A DNA stretch of 64,000 nt from Leptidea sinapis (GCF_905404315.1 NC_066265.1:26498501-26562500), one strand, 5' to 3'; shown: positions 51,338-61,999, counted from the stretch's first letter. Numbers and translations: made by a program. The notes: a model not told the origin generated them from the sequence alone.

Positions 51338-54102
51338 CTAGTGTTCTGTGAGCTCTAACCAGTTGTGATGTGGTAATGCATGTTTATAACGTTTTATGCT
51401 GAGGCAGTACTCTGTGAGTGACTTACGACTACAAGTCGACCGGAGGGCGGGGTTTATTCCGTCCTTCAGTCGGCGTAGCCCTCTGTAGAAGCTATGAGAT
51501 ATCTCTTGTATGTGTTGTTCTAGTGTTGGGATGTTTTTCTTTACATGAAGTCGTTTAAGATTTGTACGCGGGTGGGTCCGGTAGATGGTTTTAAGGGATC
51601 TATTTTGCACAGTTTGTAGTTTACGATAATTGTTTTGATTTGTGTTAATCCATACCGGACTTGCGTATGTCATGACCGGGCGTATACGTACGACTGGTAT
51701 AGTAGACGCTTGTTACTAGTTGAGAGAGTGGAATTCCTATAGAAAATGGGTCTCAACAGGCTCAAGGCAGTAAGTGCCTTAGAGCGGGCGTAATTAATAT
51801 GAGGCGTGAAGGAAAGTTTCCGGTCGAGGATAAGTCCTAGGTATTTAGCCTGTGACTGCCATTCGACCGGGTGGTTATTAATATGGGGCTTTAAAGAGAT
51901 ATTGAGTTTACGGGAAGTTTTGTATGAGAAAAGAACCGCCTCGGTCTTTGTGTCATTGATTTTAAGCTTCCACTTAGAGAAGTAGTTGCTTACACAATGT
52001 AGGGCTGTATTAAGGTGGGAGACTATAGATTTGATGTTCTTACTGCTGCACAGATAAGCTGTGTCATCAGCGTACAGGGCGAGGACCGTGTTCGGAGGTT
52101 TTGGGATGTCTCTCATATAGAGTAAAAATGCCCTCGGTGAGATGATGGAGCCCTGTGGAACACCTGCTACTACTGGATGTGGGGGGGATAAACTATTTTT
52201 GACTCTAACTCTAAGAAATCTATTCGTAAGGAATGATTTTATTATTCTACAATATTCAAAGGGGACTTGTGCTTCGAATAATTTGTGAACTAAGGCATCA
52301 TGCCAGACGGTATCGAAGGCTTTCTCAAGGTCGAGTAGAACCATACCAGTCTGGTGTCTCAAGTTAAATTGGTGTGTTATATGTTCGACTACGCGCGCCA
52401 GTTGGTGAGTAGTCGCGTGTGACCTTCGGAAACCGAATTGTTCGTCAGGTAGGTTTGATTCTATAAGTGAGTTTATTCTATTATTAATTAAAATTTCTAA
52501 TATTTTACTTTGTGTGCAAAGTAAACTAATTGGTCTGTAGTTCGCGGGGGAGGTGGGATCTTTTCCCGGTTTGTGTATCGCGGTGATTACTGCTATTTTC
52601 CAGGACGAGGGAAAATAGGTAAGACGAAGGCACGCATTAAATATATTAACTAAGGTGTCTATTGCTTTTGAAGGGAGGTGTTTTAGAAGTATGTTCTGTA
52701 TGTCGTCGTGCCCGGGGGCTTTTCGCGGTTTACAGGTTTTTAAAATTAATTTGACTTCGCGAGGTACAACTGGCGTAGGTGCGGTCGGTCCGTTAATTTT
52801 GTAAAGGTGGTCTAGAGACCGCGACACCTCGCGTTCGGTGTCGGGGTCGCTCAGATCCACGGTGAGTCTATGCTGTCGCTCGAAGTGTGTACCTAGGGCC
52901 TCGGCCTTTTCAGCGTCCGACCGGGCGGGGCCCGAGGGGGTGCTGAAGCAGGGTAGAGGGGTGTGTACGTTTTTAAGGCGTCTCGCGAACTGCCAGAGGG
53001 AATTGTCGCGGGTGTCAAGCGATTCGAGCTTTTTGTTCCATTCGTTGGAAGTGAGAGATTTTATTTTAAAAGATATTTGGTTTTGAAGTGAATTAATAAT
53101 CGTGTTAAACCGACGCGTATGAAGTCTCTGTGCGTGATGTCGGTATTGGTTTTTTAGTTTGATAAGTCTTGTTATTTCGTGTGGAAGTTTGTTTGTTTGT
53201 TTCGGTGTGAACGTCGGGATGTTCGCGTTACGGGCTTTGATTATAGCGTCAGTCAGTGTTTGTATAGCGTTGTCCACTAATTCGGGTCGGTGTAATTTTA
53301 AGGAGCCGGGGGAGGGGAGGGCTTCGTTAATATGTTTTTTATAAGTGTCCCATTTAGCATTACCGTATTTAAAAATAGGTCGCGAGATGCGCGGGATGAG
53401 GCTATTAATTTCGAAAATAATGGGACAATGGTCCGAGATAACGTCGTAAGTCAGTGGGTCTGTAACGTTTGTGATATTTTTGGCAAGGGTGAGTTGTAAT
53501 TTAGCGGCAGAGTGCCTAGGGTTGGAGGGGAGGTGGGTCGCTTTGTCCGGAATTAAAATATTATATTCGTGACCTGCAAAGTAATTAAAAAGACGCGATC
53601 CATTGGAATTTGCTCGATTGCAATCCCAGTGTCTATGGCGGGCGTTAAAATCTCCGGAACAGATGACGGTGTTGCCGAGAGAGAGAGCTTTTGCGATGGC
53701 TGTCGTGATTCTACTGTCTTGCTTAGGGTAATAAAAGTTAACTATTGTGATGGGTGTCTGTCCGCGGTGAGACTCTAATCTAATTGCAATTATATCGCAT
53801 ATATCATGCTCCACCGGTGGGAGTGAATGATGCGATATATTTGTCTTGACAAAAATTGCGACGCCACCTCGGGCGCGGTTGTCTGTCTGTCCGTCACGTC
53901 TGTAGCAGGTGTAACCGGGAATTGAAAAACGTCGTGCGGGAACGAGGTGTGTTTCTTGTATGAGTGTAATGTCGATGTTGTGTGTACCTAGGAAATGTAT
54001 GAGTTCTCTTTTCCTACTCACAATACCGTTTATGTTAAGCGACGCTACTCGTAGAGGACGAGCAGTGCCAGTCGGGGGAGGGGTCGCCGTCTCTTCATCC
54101 AT
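51338..54102 (-). pseudogene. LINE ORF2: endonuclease and reverse transcriptase, one frameshift
   Basis: The ATG at 54102 sits inside the last codons of ORF1 (8-base overlap). The main frame runs 810 codons to 51670. Residues 18-235 are an APE endonuclease: ASLNINGI, IQETHL, CSGDFNARHRHWDC and ISDHCPI. Residues ~440-720 are RT: KAPGHDDI, YRPISLL, QFGFRRSHATTHQLA, LLDLEKAFDTVWHDA, GVPQGSIISP and LYADDTAYL. A small indel near 51672 shifts the frame. The remaining ~110 residues (51673-51338) continue with MTYASPVWINTNQN and end LELTEH. Full length would be about 920 residues. It copies element RNA at a nicked target. Confidence 0.92.
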
Positions 54103-55489
54103 GGATGCTCAGGAACTCGAATACTGTGATGATTTGCTCCTCGTAGCTCATGCTGCGGCGGAGCAGAGGCTTCAGCTGACCTGCGATTTTAATTAATTTT
54201 ATAATTTCATGGGTTGACATTTCCTCCGAGTCTGGCTCTTCGGTTGTTTTAAAGGCGGCTGAGTCTGTCTCGACTCTTTTAAAGCCACCTGGCATAGGGC
54301 CAGTGGGCCTAAGGCCTGGGAAGATTTGTCTTCCGGACTGGGTGCCCGTGAGGGGCGGCGGTCCGGCAGTGGACCGCGTTGTGGGTGGCTGAAGGCACTG
54401 TGGCTGAAGGCCTGACGGTGACGGGGCGTTCCCTGTCATAACTGAGTTCCACCCGCGGCCGTTCGCCATGTTCGATTTGAACAGGCGGGGCTGGGGTGGT
54501 GCGCTTTGGCGGGTCTGGAAGCGCTCCTGGCGCTCCTAGACGGCCGCAAGGTAGATGCGGCGTTGGGGGCACTGGCGGTACGAGGCCGCGTGCTCTCCGC
54601 TGCAGTTGCAGCACCGGACTGAAGCCTCCTCCTTCCGGTCGCACTCCGCTGTGAGGTGGGCTCCCGTGCACTTGACGCAGCGGGCGGCCCGGTTGCAGTT
54701 CCGTTCTGCATGTCCGAATGTCTGGCACCTGGAACACATGGTGCCGTATTTATTATTTGGTTTATATTTGTAGATTCGCACCGATTGGTGGCAAATATAT
54801 TTAATTTTCCTGAAGGCACCGATATCAGTGCTCTTCGGGAGCGTCACTTGGTACCTTGGTACCAGTGCATCGCCCTTGAAGGCGACAACTTTCGTGGGTT
54901 TGAACCCCAGTTCTAGGAGTGCACTACCTAGCTCCTCTGCGCTGTAGTACAGCCCTTGGACGACAGAGATGTGAGCTCTGTCGTCCTTATCAGTGTATGT
55001 GTGGAACTGTAAACGTTCCACACCTTTGAGCGCTGCAAGGGCCGATTCTTTATCGGCCTTAGTCTTGCAGGACAGCTGTGCCATATGTGGCTGGATGTTA
55101 AAATTAAAATTTTTAATGCCCGCGGCGATAAGCGCCGCTCGGCATCTTTCAAAATCAAAGTTCTCCTTAGAGATAACAATTGGAGTCGGCCTCGCCTGTG
55201 AGGGCTTGGCCGTTACCTTGGCTCCCGGTGTCTCCTGTACCGGGAGCGGCTTAAATACGTTGGCCGTCGCCAACGGCTTGGGGCGTCCGTTGTCCGGGCG
55301 CGGCTTGGCCGCACGCCGCCGCGTCACGGCGATCCAGTCCGGCAGGCCGCCGTGCAGCCGCTGGCCGGACTCCTGCTCCGGCGGCGAGGCCGGGCTGTCC
55401 ATGTCCATTTCGACGATCACCTTCGCCGCGGGTTGCTCACCGGGGCTAGGGCAGCCCCTCTTCATGTCCTGCGACACAGAGTTCAACAC
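54095..55489 (-). pseudogene. LINE ORF1: gag-like RNA-binding protein, one frameshift
   Basis: The first frame (55489-54536, 317 codons) starts in an acidic, Pro-rich region. It then has an RRM-like segment (IVISKENFDFERCRAALIAA to VVQGLYYSAEELGSALLELG) and three knuckles near residues 250-310: CSRCQTFGHAERNC, CVKCTGAHLTAEC and CCNCSGEHAASYRQC. It ends early after a frameshift near 54545. The expected C-terminus is in another frame, with the stretch 54469-54095 ending SIHG and its TGA at 54097-54095 overlapping the ORF2 start. Antisense frames across it are shadows. Confidence 0.88.
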
Positions 55490-55678
55490 ACTAATTAATA
55501 AACTGCTTCGAAACCGTTAAAAAGCGCGCCAAAGGGGCGCGTGTAATTAAGAATACTGGGAATTGTGATAATAAGTTCAGCAAAAACCAGCGCGCAAACA
55601 CGTCTCGTCCGTTCAAGCGCAGGTAGCGGAATCGACCAATGCCGACCAAAAAAAAACCAGACTCAAGTGTCGACCGGG

Positions 55679-55780
55679 CGGCTGTATTTATAGGACCCGG
55701 CGCACGTGCTCATCCACGTGTTTTGAAATGCGGCCGTATTTATGAGGCTCGGTGCACGTACACGTGTTTTCAATTCGTGT
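55679..55780. repeat. Tandem repeat of about 52 bp with three CACGTG boxes
   Basis: Unit 1 (55679-55730) and unit 2 (55731-55780) share CGGCNGTATTTAT, CGGNGCACGT and ACGTGTTTT blocks. CACGTG E-boxes lie at 55703-55708, 55715-55720 and 55761-55766. It could be a regulatory module or just repeat DNA. No start site or gene is recognisable next to it. Confidence 0.5.
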
Positions 55781-55784
55781 TTAG

Positions 55785-56170
55785 TATTTGCGCCGATATA
55801 TACAAATATGAAAACAAAAACTTAACAAATTATATACTACACCTTTCCTCGAGAACCACGTGAAAACAGCATGATAGTCGGTGCAGAAGTTTTGGAGTTT
55901 ATCGCGAACAGACAGACAGTCAGGCGCGGCGGAGGACTTTGTTTATTAATAATGCTAGATTTGCTATGAGATTATTTGCCTGCTGGAAGGGCAATCAAAC
56001 TTATCGACAGAAGTCCTACCGCTAGTAAAAACCGCACGTCATAATTCCTAGAGGTCGTAATTTACATTTTTTTTTGAATAAAGAGCTAACAGTTTTGTAT
56101 TTTCCAAACTTTTCCGTAAACAAAATTTCAATTTACATATTGTTATAAGCCTCCGTGTAGGTATAATTAC
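55785..56170. other. Non-coding stretch
   Basis: No gene or repeat recognised between the E-box repeat and the Helitron remnant. Confidence 0.4.
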
Positions 56171-56320
56171 TGGTCGTGAAAGAAACAATTTCTGAGATGT
56201 ACCTACACCGGCTATTTTCAAAGTTTTATTCTGGCTTTATATTATAATAAGATTATCGAGTAGCATGATATCTTAACGAGCAATTGTTGCTATGTTTAAA
56301 TTGCAATTGGTAATCCGAAG
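56160..56320 (-). pseudogene. Second, diverged copy of the Helitron helicase C-terminal segment
   Basis: Minus-strand sequence from about 56310 to 56165 parallels the one at about 56510-56400: CAATTGCTCGTTAAGATATC matches CAATTTCCGGTTAAACTATG, and AACTTTGAAAATAGCCGGTG matches AACTTTGAAACTAGCCGGTA. It then continues through CATCTCAGAAATTGTTTCTT. Frames are broken. Confidence 0.55.
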
Positions 56321-56349
56321 GTATGGAAAAAAAAAGAATTGACAGCCCT

Positions 56350-57377
56350 ATTTTTTTAAAACAACATTTCTTGTTCTTGATCTGACTCAGGAGCACGCCA
56401 CATACAACTGGCCATGCAAGAAACAATCATTTCTGAGATCTATACCGGCTAGTTTCAAAGTTTGTCCCTGTGTATTATTAATTGTCATCGCGTAGCATAG
56501 TTTAACCGGAAATTGCAGACGTTTCAATTCAAAGTAGTAATCCGATGGTGTCAAATCCGAATCCTAGGGATAAACACTGTTTCCCCTTGGTTGATGCCAG
56601 TAACAATGGTGACTTCGACCACTTGTTTATGCAAGGTCTTGACCTGAAGTCTGATTCCATTGCAAAGTTTTGGAGGGTTTAGATTGCGCATTAAAATAAT
56701 TGGAGCGCCAACTTTGAGATATAGGATGTAAGGTGGTATTCCTGGTAGCTCAAGAGTGTAAAGAAACTCATAAAAGTCTAAAGATTCATATTTTATTTGA
56801 ACTAACTAAAAAATTATTAATACTATTGGCTGAGTCGTTTCTTGGAGAAAGAATAGCTCTTTCTTTCAGCCATGCAGCGCAATTCACTCCAGATTGAACA
56901 ATATTGGGGTAGATTCTGTCCGTTAAGCTAGTCAGATCTCTCACAACATGACCAAGATTACTGGAAATGTTTATTTTACATCCCTCCTCCAAAACGTTTC
57001 CATCACCAATGTCTAGCAACAAATTGGAGAACTCCTCCCACCTTGGAATTATGTTTAAGAAAGACACCCATATTTACTTTTAAGGACAAAATATTAACTT
57101 TAGGCCATAGAACTGATGTCTTAAGACATGCCTTCACTTCATCTGCACGTGTGCCTCGTGAGACAACAGGCAACGTCTGTCTGACGTCACCAGCCAATAG
57201 TACCGTGACTCCGCCTATAAGTCGGTTACAATTCCTTATATTTTGGAGAGGTCTATTTAAAGCTTCAATGCCTTTCGTATAGGCCATAGTACACTCATCC
57301 CATACAATAATTTTGGCTTCTCTGCACGTGTTCAGGTTCAAAGGTAATTTGAAAGCAGAATGAGCCGACTCCATCAA
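56350..57377 (-). pseudogene. Helitron Pif1-type helicase remnant
   Basis: Helitrons carry a Rep/helicase protein; the C-terminal part is a Pif1-family DNA helicase. Frame 57377-57003 has AKIIVWDECTMAYTKGIEAL (Walker B, DEC) and VTVLLAGDVRQTLPVVSRGT (motif III, GDxRQ), then KVNMGVFLKHN. After a frameshift, 57067-56786 has IYPNIVQSGVNCAAWLKERAILSPRNDSAN. Another frame near 56525-56370 has [31 protein letters not shown] and LYVACS, with a stop after it (helicase motifs V-VI). The Walker A P-loop and the Rep domain are missing. Confidence 0.85.
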
Positions 57378-57629
57378 GAAATCCCTCTTCTAAATGACTA
57401 AGTATAACAATTTTTTATTTAATAATTTTATGAGCGAAAGGCGTAGGTATCAAAGGTACTTTAATTATATAGGTAGGTACATATACAAAAAATACCACTA
57501 CGGCCGAACTCCATAAGACTTTCATCCAACATTTCAAACCCAATTTCACCCCCTTAAAATAGTTTTCGATAAATATTTTCTTAGCCTAACTAACAATCTA
57601 CTCCCGGGTACAAATTTGAGCACAATTTT

Positions 57630-59076
57630 ATGCATCATGCCGGGGTATGTGTGTACGTTAGGGATTATATCTGCTGTCGCCGTCTCGGCAATTTTGAGGG
57701 TAGGGACCTGTCTACTCTCTGGCTCCGCGTAGATTTAGTGGACCGCGTCCGCATCTATGCGTGCGTCTACAGGTCCCATAGTGGTAACGCAGAAGCCGAT
57801 CACCTCATGGGCTGCGTTCAAACGGCAATTGACGACGTGCTTGCACAGATCAAATAAACAATCCGCAGAAATCGTAGTCTTGGGTGATTTCAATGGGCAC
57901 AATGCCGAATGGCTTGGATCACGTACCACAGACTACGCAGGGCGATCTGTGCATAATTTTGCATTGGCGTATGGTCTGTCCCAATTGGTTGAGTCGCCAA
58001 CGCGGCTCCCGGATGTGGATAGCCACATGCCGTCCTTATTAGATCTTCTGCTGACTGCACATCCCGATGGTTACCAGGTCTTTGTCGACGCCCCTCTCGG
58101 AACGTCCGACCATTGCCTGGTCAGGAGTGTAGTGCCCATCCGACGCCAACGTCGCAGACCGCCAGCGACCCGCCGCGTTTGGCACTACAAGTCAGCAGAT
58201 TGGGATAGGTTGCGTTCCTTTTTTGCATGCTACCCTTGAGGCACGGTTTGTATCTCTTCGGATGATCCTAGTGCCTGCGCCGTTGCAGTAGCCGATGTGA
58301 TACTGCAGGGCATAGATATTTTTATACCAAGCTCTGTAGTACCGATCGGTGGCAGATCACAGCCCTGGTTCGATGCGTCAATTAAAGCAGCATCTGACTG
58401 CAAAAAACAGGTGTATCGAACTTGGTTTGCGGCGCTGGGCACAAAGGATCCGAACTGCAAAGTTCTTAAGAGGGAATATAACCGTGCCTCCAGATTTGTT
58501 AAGCGGCAAATCGCCCGTGCGAAGTCAAAGCACGTCGTCAAAATCGGCGAGCAGCTTTCCAGTTACCCGACCGGAACACGCAAGTTCTGGTCGTTGTCGA
58601 AAGCTGCTCTCGGTAACTTCAACCAGCCGTCCATGCCGCCGTTGCACATGGGGAATGACACCCTGGCCCATACGGCAAAAGAGAAAGCCGATCTCCTGTG
58701 CGCTCTTTTCATCTCCAACTCGACTCTTGACGACAACGGAAAAACACCGCCGACCATCCCGCGGTGTCAGAGCTCTATGCCTGAAGTACAGTTCAGACAG
58801 AAAACTGTTAGGCGAGCTCTGTTTTCGTTGGACATCAGGAAGTCAAGCGGGCCGGATGGCATTTCTCCAATCGTGCTTAGAACGTGTGCCCCTGAGTTGA
58901 CGCCGGTGCTAACGCGTTTATTCTGGCACTCTTATTCCAAAGGTGTAGTCCCTGACTCATGGAAGTCTGCCCTTGTCCATCCGATCCAAAAAAAAAGGAG
59001 ACAGTTCGGATCCGGCAAACTACAGGCCTATTGCTATAACCTCCCTGCTCTCCAAAATCATGGAGAGCATAATTAG
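57630..59076 (+). pseudogene. Family A LINE endonuclease and RT N-terminal remnant, copy 2
   Basis: Frame 57757-58239 has EIVVLGDFNGHNAEW (endonuclease GDFN), SLLDLLLTAHPD and PLGTSDHCLV. Frame 58297-59076 reads on through the linker (QVYRTWFAALGTKDPNC) to the RT N-terminus: QKTVRRALFSLDIRKSSGPD, GISPIVLRTCAPELTPVL and ALVHPIQKK. The frameshift between them is near 58240. This is a longer continuous frame than in copy 1, so this copy is probably younger. The RT active site is missing because of the deletion at 59118. Confidence 0.85.
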
Positions 59077-59122
59077 CCGCCAACTTCTGGTATACCTAGA
59101 GGGTCACCAGTTGATCAATCGT

Positions 59123-59889
59123 CAACCAGTGCCGGGAGAAACTTGTGTCTTCTATCGAGTCCTCTCTCGAGAAGGTCGCGGAATGGGGTAAATTGAACCT
59201 TGTCCCATTTAACCCCCAGAAGATTCAAGTTTGCGCGTTTACCACTAAAAAAAACCCCATTTGTCGTATCACAGCTCTTCGATAACACTTCCCTTAAAGC
59301 CTCGCCTAGTATCGGAATACGGGGTCTCGAAATCTCGAGTGTTTGCCAATTCCGTGGCCATCTGGAGGGTAAAGCCAAATTGGCTTCGAAGAAGCTGGGC
59401 GTCATCAATAGAACACGGTAATACTTCAAGCCGGCCCATATTCTAGCGCTCTACAAAGCGCTGGTCCGGCCACACATGAAGTATTGCTGTCATCTCTGGT
59501 CTGGCGCACCCCAGTATCAGCTCGATCCATTTGACCGCGTGCAACGCAGAGCAGCTCGAATTGTCGGGGACCCAGTGCTCTGTGAACGGCTGGATCACTT
59601 GGCGTTGCGTAGAGACGCTGCCGAATTCCACCTTCGCACGACACGCCACAAGTTAGGATATCATCCCCACCATCTGGATGTGTGGCGGTCCTCCACAGTG
59701 CGGTTTTCAAGGAGTTTTCTTCGACGTACTACAAAGCTGTGGAATGAGCTTCTTTGTGCGGTGTTTCCGGGACGATACGACATGGTACCTTCAAAAAAAG
59801 CGCGTACACCTTCCTTAAAGGCCGGCAACGCTCTTGTGATTCCTCTGGTGTTGCAAGAGAATGTGGGCGGTGGTGATCACTCCAGGTGA
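59123..59889 (+). pseudogene. Family A LINE ORF2 C-terminal remnant, copy 2
   Basis: The RT thumb is in several short frames (59200-59421: RRFKFARLPLKKTPFVV; KPSIGIRG-type residues). 59476-59889 is open for 137 codons: MKYCCHLWSGAPQYQLDPFD, RVQRRAARIVGDPVLCERLD, then HKLGYHPHHLDVWRSSTVRF and LWNELLCAVFPGRYDMV. A short in-frame deletion relative to copy 1 removes the DIVSLCVVYRIYH block near 59610. Confidence 0.8.
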
Positions 59890-60548
59890 CCAGTACGCTC
59901 GTTTGTCCTCCTATTCCATAAAAAAAAGACCTACCAAACTTCAATTTAACAATAATTAAAACTTTGCCATACAAAATTTCATCCTCTATTTAAGGGATTT
60001 TCCAAAATAACGTATAGGTACATTTTTTCATTATTTATAGCGAGTAACCTAAATTACAAAGTTTACGTCTCTAACTTCAAAAACATAGGTCTTTCATACA
60101 ACCTTCCAACCCCCATTTCACTCTGTTCGGGGTGGGGGATTTTCATAGCATCCTTTTTTCTTGCACTTGCCCACTATAAACAACCTACATTTCAAATTTC
60201 AAGTTGAAATAGCTATAGTTCCAACTTTTCTATATTATAAACTTTACCCCCCTATATTACCACCCTTAAAAGGGGTTTCCCAAAATAACTTATACAGATT
60301 TCTATTATTTAAAGCTAATAACCCAAATGTCAATTTTCACGTCTCTAACTCCAAAAACAAAGGACTTTCATACAACCTTCGAACCACCCTTTCACCCTCT
60401 TAGGGGAGTAGTTTCTCAAATCCGTCTCTTTGCTGATACCTACGTCCTAGAAAGAACCTACCTTCCAAATTCCAAGTTTGTAACTTTTGTAGTTTCTGAG
60501 ATTTCGTGATGAGTCAATTACCGGTGGAAATCTCTTTTATATATTATA

Positions 60549-60587
60549 TAGAAGATGTAGTGATTTTTGTAATCACTACATCTTCTA
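60549..60587. other. Perfect 17-bp hairpin
   Basis: TAGAAGATGTAGTGATT (60549-60565), loop TTTGT and the exact inverse AATCACTACATCTTCTA (60571-60587). It lies at the end of the tandem repeat. No transcript evidence. Confidence 0.7.
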
Positions 60588-60734
60588 TCCACTGATCCCT
60601 TTGTGGTATGTCCTCGAATTAAGAATATTGTGCTTGTATCATTATACTTGGCCAATAATAATCACAATAATCACAGTAAAGCGAGAGAGTACTTCACTTC
60701 AAGCCACCATCTGTAAATACATAAGGTGCAAATT

Positions 60735-60945
60735 TGGCTCTACATCTCTAGGTCCGGGGAATTCGGATCGTATACAACGAAGAGCGGTTACGCTCGTAGG
60801 TTAGCGGAACGTAAACTCGAATCATAGACAATCAAGTCATCTCCGATCGGCTTGATTCTTTGGTGTGTAGTAGAGATGTGATGTATCTCTGTATTATGTA
60901 CTGGTTAAATCATAGACAATATTGGGAGTTGTTCAGGTTTGCCAA
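60735..60945 (+). mobile_element. Decayed LINE C-terminal fragment, family A-like
   Basis: SDRIQRRAVTLVG (near 60765) and SRDVMYLCIMYWLNHRQYWE, LFRF (near 60865) parallel the RVQRRAARIVG and RRDIVSLCVVYRIYHRECFK parts of copy 1. The intervening bases are out of frame. Confidence 0.6.
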
Positions 60946-61143
60946 TAAACATATCCAAATCCTTCAAATTACCTTATTTTATAAAAAAAAATTAACGATA
61001 ACCATTTTTTTTGTTGAAAAAAGGAAATGTCTTAATAATCAACGTAATATAAATGAAGTGGAAATAAAAATGATTGATCGATATCTATACGATAGGACCT
61101 TTTGTTAAAATGCCTTTATAACTAAACTATAACTAAGTATAGA

Positions 61144-61996
61144 CAGGGTGTCCCAAAGTTATAGGACATGAAGGGAAAGTACCTTAAATATCGAAGATAG
61201 GCTATTTTACTGAAAGAAGGCTTTATGTTATTTTTAAAAGTTAGTAATTCTGCATTCAAAGATTTGCTAAAAATAACTTGCCTCGTCTGGGAATCGAACC
61301 GACTTAAATGTAAAAAAAAAAACACCCCTACTCTTATGTTGCCAATCGAAGAATGGCCAAAAACTAATAAATCTTCTTGAGTAACATAGCATTTTAAAAG
61401 AAAGTAGTCAATTAAGTGGGTATTTTTTTGTAAATTGATTAATTAAATGCTCAAAATGTGATCCGTCTTGTCTTACGCAAATCGCCAATCTTTTAATGAG
61501 TCCGCTGCCTGTTGATTTTCTTATCATTTTATGGTGAAAACTAGATATGATATGGCACAATTCTGTTTGTAACTCGCCCACGTTCTCGTATCGTTTTTTG
61601 TATAGCATTTCTTTCACGTATCCCCAAAAGAAGAAATTGAATGGTGTAAGGTCCGGGGATCTGGCCGGCCATCTAATCGGTCCATTCGTACCAATCCAAG
61701 TAGGAAAACATTCATTTTACGTTGTTCCTTTCTTTTAAAATACTATGTTACTTAAGAAGAGTTATTAGATTTTGGCCATTCTTTCGATTGGCATTTTAAA
61801 ATTAGGGGTGTATTTTTTTACATTTCAGTCGGTTCGATTCCCAGACGAAGGCATTACGAGGCAAGTAATTTTTAGAAAATCTTTGAATGCAGAAGTACTA
61901 ACTTTTAAAAATAACAAAGTCTTCTTTCAGTAAAATAGCCTATCTTCGATATTTTAGATACTTTCCCTTCATGTCCCATAACTTTGGGACAACCTG
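61144..61996 (-). mobile_element. DNA transposon with ~270-bp terminal inverted repeats
   Basis: The left end CAGGGTGTCCCAAAGTTATA (61144) and the reversed right end CAGGTTGTCCCAAAGTTATG (61996) begin inverted repeats that continue, with few changes, for about 265 bases on each side (to about 61410 and from about 61725). The centre holds the C-terminal part of a Tc1/mariner-like transposase. TA-rich sequence flanks both ends. Each arm contains a perfect tRNA B-box-like GGTTCGATTCC (61300-61290 reversed; 61831-61841). It has lost most of its transposase gene, so it is not autonomous. Confidence 0.8.
61408..61726 (-). pseudogene. Tc1/mariner-like transposase C-terminal remnant
   Basis: The minus-strand frame reads WIGTNGPIRWPARSPDLTPF, NFFFWGYVKEMLYKKRYENV, GELQTELCHIISSFHHKMIR and ends CVRQDGSHFEHLINQ. 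The WPARSPDLTPxDFFLWGYVK motif is that of insect DDE_3-type transposases. The usual catalytic Asp of that motif is Asn here (LTPFN). The N-terminal two thirds are absent. Confidence 0.8.
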
Positions 61997-61999
61997 TAT

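Larger units (their letters stand above)
50787..55657 (-). mobile_element. Near-complete Jockey-like LINE, 4.87 kb
   Basis: The 13-base sequence CAGACTCAAGTGT lies at both ends (50774-50786 and 55658-55670). It marks a target duplication and fixes the limits. On the minus strand the order is a 5' UTR of about 170 bases, ORF1 with CCHC knuckles, ORF2 with endonuclease and RT overlapping the end of ORF1, a 3' UTR with a run of 16 C (50998-50983, minus strand) and a tail reading TTTGAA followed by T12. One frameshift in each ORF is the only damage I see. It is the best-preserved element in the window. Confidence 0.88.
57604..59930 (+). mobile_element. Family A LINE, copy 2, 5'-truncated and internally deleted
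   Basis: Begins within the endonuclease region at CCCGGGTACAAATTTGAGCA, matching copy 1 at 23268. It runs to the 3' end TCGTTTGTCCTCCTATTCCA and an A-rich tail (59921-59929). Much of it is nearly identical to copy 1. A 412-bp block that includes RT motifs A and B (24739-25150 in copy 1) is absent at about 59118. Flanks are the ~274-bp repeat. Confidence 0.85.
57490..60500 (+). repeat. Tandem repeat of about 274 bp, interrupted by a LINE
   Basis: ACGTCTCTAACTTCAAAAAC at 60065 and ACGTCTCTAACTCCAAAAAC at 60339 mark two units 274 bases apart. Shared blocks include CTTTCATACAACCTTC, CCATTTCAC-like and TTTTCCAAAATAACGTATA. The part before the LINE (57490-57600: CTTTCATCCAACATTTCAAA and CAATTTCACCCCCTTAAAAT) matches the middle of a unit. 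The part after it (59931-60060) continues. So the LINE at 57604 sits in the first unit. Confidence 0.65.

Noticed and set aside
54993..55520. 175-codon plus-strand open frame
   Set aside because: Antisense to LINE ORF1 with CCHC knuckles; GC-rich sequence kept the opposite frame open.
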